Shown: positions 7,577 to 11,191 of the stretch, in pieces
Position numbering within the stretch: the stretch's first letter is position 1
Layout: each line of letters begins with the position of its first letter
Origin: Angelakisella sp.
GTDB taxonomy: Bacteria; Bacillota; Clostridia; Oscillospirales; Ruminococcaceae
Direction: 5' to 3'
DNA: 11,191 nucleotides
NCBI GenBank assembly: GCA_020024515.1
Contig: JAHHTR010000067.1
Location: forward strand, 1 to 11,191
The notes under the pieces: model-generated
What the model was told of the DNA's origin: nothing
Seen by the model: the letters and a program-made list of their open reading frames with translations, nothing else
Database searches by the model: none
Translations under genes and position numbers: made by a program

Positions 7577-7696
7577 TTAGATTAAAATTGTATCAAAAAC
7601 AACAGCTAAGAAAATAAAACCAGTAAATATAACATTAAGCTTATCATAGCGAGTAAAAATCTTGCGAAAGAATTTTCAGAGTTCAATTTTATAAAA
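7577..7696 (-). pseudogene. C-terminal remnant of an IS5-like transposase
   Basis: Read on the minus strand from about 7696 to the TAA at 7579-7577, the DNA encodes FYKIEL, an in-frame TGA (7678-7676), then KFFRKIFTRYDKLN and a hydrophobic tail ending in DTILI. The pattern FF-x-K/R-(x)-RYDKL followed by a hydrophobic helix is the usual C-terminus of DDE transposases of the IS5 type (IER-FF...RRIATRYDKL in typical members). Nothing of the upstream catalytic domain is recognisable and the stop interrupts the frame, so it is a decayed scrap. The remnant stop lies 7 bases from the SIR2-like gene's stop, in the opposite orientation. The family call rests on this one motif. Confidence 0.5.
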
Positions 7697-7793
7697 TAAC
7701 AAAACATATAGTTTACTTAATTATGATAATAGCGTCTAAAATAACATTATATAATATCAGTGCTTAAATTTATGAGATTTGTATTTCATTTAT

Positions 7794-7833
7794 TAAAAAA
7801 TGTGATATAATGTCTATAAAAATAAAAAATGTG
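7794..7833. repeat. 11-base direct repeat flanking the methyltransferase promoter
   Basis: TAAAAAATGTG occurs at 7794-7804 and again at 7823-7833, a 29-base period. The first copy overlaps the TG of the extended -10; the second lies just after the likely transcription start. The placement suits an operator, perhaps for the helix-turn-helix at the start of the methyltransferase. The A-rich half of the repeat could recur by chance. Confidence 0.4.
7803..7811 (+). promoter_or_regulatory. Extended -10 promoter for the methyltransferase operon
   Basis: TGATATAAT is a perfect TATAAT (7806-7811) with an extended -10 TG. The best -35 at 17 bases, ATTTCA (7783-7788), is weak, as expected for an extended -10 promoter. 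Transcription would begin near 7818, leaving a 36-base leader that includes AAGGAG (7840-7845), 8 bases before ATG 7854. Confidence 0.6.
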
Positions 7834-7853
7834 TTGCATAAGGAGTAAAAGCT

Positions 7854-9989
7854 ATGTCTGTAATATCATCTACTCAATTGGCAAAAAGGTTAAATATCAG
7901 CAGAGAATATTTATATATACTTAAAGATAAAGAAGATTTCCCAATTAAGCCAAATTTGAAAGGTAAAACAGTATGGTTTGAAAAAGATATTGAAAAAATT
8001 AAACAATATATTCAAAAAGATAAGATTTCGGAAACATCTGAAATGAAAATAGCTTATAAAACAACTAATATAAATAATCGTAGATATTTAGGTAATAAAT
8101 ACAAGCTACTTCCTTTCATAAAGAAAGTAGTAAATGAAAATTGTAGTAATATAAATGTTGTAGCTGATATTTTTGCCGGTACAGGAGCAGTAGCGTCAGC
8201 TTTTACAGATAAAAAAATTATTACTAATGATTTAATGTACAGCAACTATATATGTCATATCGCTTGGTTTAGCAATCAATCTTTTTCCAAAAATAAAATT
8301 ATTTATTATATTAGCAAATATAATAAATGTAATGTAAAAGAAGAAAATTATATGACTGAAAATTTTTCGGATACATTTTTTAGTAAAGAGGACTGTAAAA
8401 AAATAGGTTTTATTAGGGAAGATATAGAAAACCAATATAGAAAAGGTGATATAAATTTTAAAGAAAGAGCAATATTAATTACAGCATTATTATATGCTAT
8501 GGATAAAATAGCCAATACTTGTGGTCATTATGATGCATATAGAAAAGGAATTATATTGGAAAATAAATTAGAGCTTTTTGTACCTGTTCCTAAAACAGAT
8601 TTAAATGAAAATAATATATGTTACAATACAGATGCAAATAAATTAGTAAAAAATATTGAAGCTGATTTAGTATATATAGACCCACCATACAATTCTAGAC
8701 AATACTGTGATGCATATCATCTGCTTGAAAATGTCGCAAAATGGGAAAAACCAAAAGTATTTGGTGTAGCAAAAAAAATGGATCGAGAATCTCTGAAAAG
8801 TGATTACTGCACCGTAAAGGCTACAAAAGCTTTTGAAGATTTAATTAAAAATATTAAATCCAAATATATTCTGCTTTCATATAACAATATGTCTGAAAAA
8901 GGTAATAATAGATCTAACGCAAAAATCAATGATGAAGACATAATGCGTATTTTAAAAAATAAAGGAAATGTAAAAATATTCTCTAAAAAATACAAATCTT
9001 TTACAAGCGGAAAATCAAATATTCAACAAAATGAAGAACGTTTATTTTTATGTGAATGTTTTGATTATAAAAAAGAAATCATTCCTTCTCCGTTAAATTA
9101 TATTGGAGGTAAATTTAAATTGTTGCCTCAAATATTACCACTCTTTCCAAATCAAATTAATACATTTGTAGATTTATTTTGTGGTGGCTGCAATGTTGGC
9201 ATAAATGTAAACTGTAAAAGAGCTGTTTTGAATGATAGTAACACATATTTATTGCATTTATATAATACATTTAAAAATATGGACAAAGATATAATTTTTC
9301 AAACAATTAATAATATAATTGAAAAATATGGGTTATCTCGTTCGGATATATACGGCTATTCAAAGTATCAATGTAATGGTGCAGATGGTCTGAGTAATTA
9401 TAACAAAGATTTGTTCTTGCAGTTAAGAGAAGATTTTAATAATAGAAAAAACGAAGAATATAATCATTATATAATGCTTTATGTAATAATAGTATATTCT
9501 TTTAATAACCAAATTCGATTTAACAGTAAAAACATGTTTAATTTACCTGTTGGTAAAAGAGATTTTAACTCTAAAATGCAGGAAAAGCTATCTAAATTTA
9601 TAGATAGAATAAAAAGCAACGATTACAAATTTACAAGTATGGATTTCAGAAAATTTGATATTGCTTCTTTATCCACAGACGACTTTGTATATATTGATCC
9701 ACCATACCTTATTACACTTGGCTCATATAATGAACAAAATGCTTGGACCGAAAAAGATGAGCTTGACCTGTTGAATTTTATAGACTGCATAAATAATAAT
9801 GAAATTAAATTTGCACTTTCAAATGTTTTAGAAAGTAAAGGTGTTAAAAATCATATTCTGCTTGAATGGCTTGAAAAAAATAAAGAAAAATATAAAACTA
9901 TAAATCTAAATTACAGTTATTCAAACTCCAATTATCAAGTTAAAAACAAAGAAGCAACCACAAAAGAAGTATTAATCATAAATTATTAA
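7854..9989 (+). CDS. Bifunctional type IIS adenine-specific DNA methyltransferase with N-terminal HTH
   Basis: This 711-residue protein is a double N6-adenine DNA methyltransferase of the D12 class, organised like M.FokI, where each half methylates one strand of an asymmetric site. Domains in order: a MerR/excisionase-like helix-turn-helix (about 3-52, STQLAKRLNISREYLYIL); methyltransferase domain 1 (about 75-400) with RRYLGNK (76-82), SAM loop DIFAGTGAVA (105-114) and catalytic DPPY (276-279) in YIDPPYNSRQY; methyltransferase domain 2 (about 408-711) with NYIGGK (415-420), SAM loop VDLFCGGCNVG (439-449) and DPPY (615-618). Both catalytic centres look intact. The start has AAGGAG 8 bases upstream and its own extended -10 promoter. 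The next gene starts 14 bases after the stop, its ribosome site overlapping the last bases of this gene, as in a restriction-modification operon. The recognition sequence cannot be read from the protein. Confidence 0.92.
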   Translation: MSVISSTQLAKRLNISREYLYILKDKEDFPIKPNLKGKTVWFEKDIEKIKQYIQKDKISETSEMKIAYKTTNINNRRYLGNKYKLLPFIKKVVNENCSNINVVADIFAGTGAVASAFTDKKIITNDLMYSNYICHIAWFSNQSFSKNKIIYYISKYNKCNVKEENYMTENFSDTFFSKEDCKKIGFIREDIENQYRKGDINFKERAILITALLYAMDKIANTCGHYDAYRKGIILENKLELFVPVPKTDLNENNICYNTDANKLVKNIEADLVYIDPPYNSRQYCDAYHLLENVAKWEKPKVFGVAKKMDRESLKSDYCTVKATKAFEDLIKNIKSKYILLSYNNMSEKGNNRSNAKINDEDIMRILKNKGNVKIFSKKYKSFTSGKSNIQQNEERLFLCECFDYKKEIIPSPLNYIGGKFKLLPQILPLFPNQINTFVDLFCGGCNVGINVNCKRAVLNDSNTYLLHLYNTFKNMDKDIIFQTINNIIEKYGLSRSDIYGYSKYQCNGADGLSNYNKDLFLQLREDFNNRKNEEYNHYIMLYVIIVYSFNNQIRFNSKNMFNLPVGKRDFNSKMQEKLSKFIDRIKSNDYKFTSMDFRKFDIASLSTDDFVYIDPPYLITLGSYNEQNAWTEKDELDLLNFIDCINNNEIKFALSNVLESKGVKNHILLEWLEKNKEKYKTINLNYSYSNSNYQVKNKEATTKEVLIINY

Positions 9990-9994
9990 AGGAG
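9988..9994 (+). promoter_or_regulatory. Ribosome binding site of the downstream ORF, overlapping the methyltransferase stop
   Basis: AAAGGAG begins inside the TAA stop (9987-9989) of the methyltransferase and lies 9 bases before ATG 10004. This suggests translational coupling of the two genes. Confidence 0.75.
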
Positions 9995-10003
9995 TCATAC
10001 AAT

Positions 10004-11191
10004 ATGGTTATCGAAGCAAATCAAGTATTTAATTTAATGGATACAAACGGTAGAAGAAATGATGTTTTAAATGCTTTAAAAATTTATTTAGAAAATTTGG
10101 AAGAGCTAAGTCTTGAATATCCTACAGAAATATGGGATAATTATCCATCTAGCATAGCACAATTTGTTTTTTATGAAAAATCTCTGTCTAAATCTCAAGA
10201 TGTATTTAAAAAGCATGAAAATTATGATAAGTTTATCAATACATTAGATAAAAACTACCAAAATTTTTTAGATAAAGATGAAAATTGGATTAAAAACAAT
10301 TTCCTCAAAGTGAAAAATGATTTGGATAAATCTATTGAACAAAGATCAAGGCATTACACAAGCAATCTTGTAAAAATGGGATTTACAAATGAACAACGAA
10401 AAATAACTGCGACAGGTTATTCATATTTAAAAGGAAATATTACACGGGATTTATTAGAAAATATATTACCTCTTGATAATATTAACATTGTATTGCTAAG
10501 ACAGCTTTTAAAATTAAAAATATTCAGTAATCCAGACAAAGATGGTAACTTTAAATATTATTCACCTTTTAAAATGGCTCTTGTATTACTGTTAAGTAAC
10601 CAAAGAATTGATAAATATACTTTTCAAATAATAATTCAAGGATTAAGTCCAAACAGTAAAATGGAGATTAAGCAGTTGGTTATGGAAAATCAAATTAATA
10701 TCAAAAAAATACAAGAGGCTATTCAAAATAAAGATGTAGATGTGCCATTAGAATTGTCTGAAAATGAAGATATGGATTTATTTTTATTTGAAAAGTATTT
10801 TAAAAATCGTAAAAGCAAAGAATTTGCAACACCAATATATTATAATTTTTTTGTAACATTAAAGAAATTTAGAGATGATAACAGTAATGAAAATTATATT
10901 GATTTGTTAAATTGTTTTGAAGATGAAAACGATAATTTCAGTTTATGTAAGGCTTTCGGTTATGGCAATCCAATATTTAATATCGGGAAAAAAGGTAATA
11001 GATATGATATCACAACCTTTATCGCCAAAAATAAAGAACACATTTTGTTTAAATCCAAAAATTTTGTTTCAGATTTCTATATTGCTTTTATTAATTCAAA
11101 ATGGATTGACAGTATTAAAGAATATTCTGATACTACAATTAGACTTTTAAGTGCAACAGGTATTTTTAAATTTAAAAATTTACCTGAATTA
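10004..11191 (+). CDS. Probable cognate type IIS restriction endonuclease, N-terminal part (runs off the window)
   Basis: An uninterrupted frame of 396 codons begins at ATG 10004 (MVIEANQVFNLMD) and is still open at the window edge. Its place directly after a bifunctional D12 methyltransferase, 14 bases downstream with a coupled ribosome site, suggests the partner endonuclease. The visible part is rich in lysine, asparagine and isoleucine. It carries winged-helix-like pieces: RHYTSNLVKMGFTNEQRKIT followed by TGYSYLKG (residues about 116-143), and LLRQLLKLKIF followed by SPFKMALVLLL. These resemble recognition parts of type IIS/AlwI-like enzymes, but the match is by eye only. No PD-(D/E)xK nuclease motif is seen; in FokI-type enzymes it would lie in the C-terminal part, outside the window. 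It could instead be an accessory specificity protein. Confidence 0.6.
   Translation, partial: MVIEANQVFNLMDTNGRRNDVLNALKIYLENLEELSLEYPTEIWDNYPSSIAQFVFYEKSLSKSQDVFKKHENYDKFINTLDKNYQNFLDKDENWIKNNFLKVKNDLDKSIEQRSRHYTSNLVKMGFTNEQRKITATGYSYLKGNITRDLLENILPLDNINIVLLRQLLKLKIFSNPDKDGNFKYYSPFKMALVLLLSNQRIDKYTFQIIIQGLSPNSKMEIKQLVMENQINIKKIQEAIQNKDVDVPLELSENEDMDLFLFEKYFKNRKSKEFATPIYYNFFVTLKKFRDDNSNENYIDLLNCFEDENDNFSLCKAFGYGNPIFNIGKKGNRYDITTFIAKNKEHILFKSKNFVSDFYIAFINSKWIDSIKEYSDTTIRLLSATGIFKFKNLPEL

Noticed and set aside
10917..11150. 77-codon plus-strand reading frame near the window end
   Set aside because: It is out of frame within the longer open frame that starts at 10004 with a good ribosome site.
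1..11191. CRISPR arrays, tRNA or rRNA genes
   Set aside because: No regularly spaced repeat array and no tRNA- or rRNA-like conserved segments were seen on either strand.

Overview
The window is very AT-rich throughout. It carries a low-GC Firmicutes core block: hprK, a YcdX-type PHP phosphoesterase, murB and whiA, then an RlmD/RumA-type 23S rRNA uracil methyltransferase. HPr kinase and WhiA together, strong AGGAGG-like ribosome sites, the TTG and GTG starts and the base composition point to a Clostridia-like anaerobe. The species cannot be named from this sequence.

Positions 1-3842 are the housekeeping half. All four genes read rightwards: carbon-catabolite control (HprK), a metal-dependent PHP hydrolase, peptidoglycan precursor synthesis (MurB) and a LAGLIDADG-derived regulator of division and sporulation (WhiA). 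The rapZ and yvcK genes that often sit between murB and whiA in Firmicutes are absent. A long stem-loop separates hprK from the PHP gene. A gene-poor stretch of about 440 bases then leads to rlmD (4284-5645).

From about 5646 the content changes to accessory DNA. First come two 14-base direct repeats spaced 20 bases apart, in a locally GC-richer patch that resembles an insertion-sequence end. Next is a 545-residue protein with an N-terminal SIR2-type NAD-binding domain and an unrecognised C-terminal half. After that lies a decayed, antisense C-terminal scrap of an IS5-like transposase. The last unit is a tightly spaced pair: a 711-residue protein with an N-terminal helix-turn-helix and two complete D12-class adenine methyltransferase domains (the M.FokI layout), and an ORF of at least 396 residues that runs off the window and is probably the cognate restriction endonuclease.

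The simplest reading is a small defence island inserted beside housekeeping genes. A SIR2 NADase-like abortive-infection effector sits next to a type IIS restriction-modification system. The methyltransferase may control its own transcription through its N-terminal helix-turn-helix, because an 11-base direct repeat overlaps and follows the extended -10 promoter just upstream. The core gene calls are firm. The defence role, the endonuclease identity and the autoregulation are inference.
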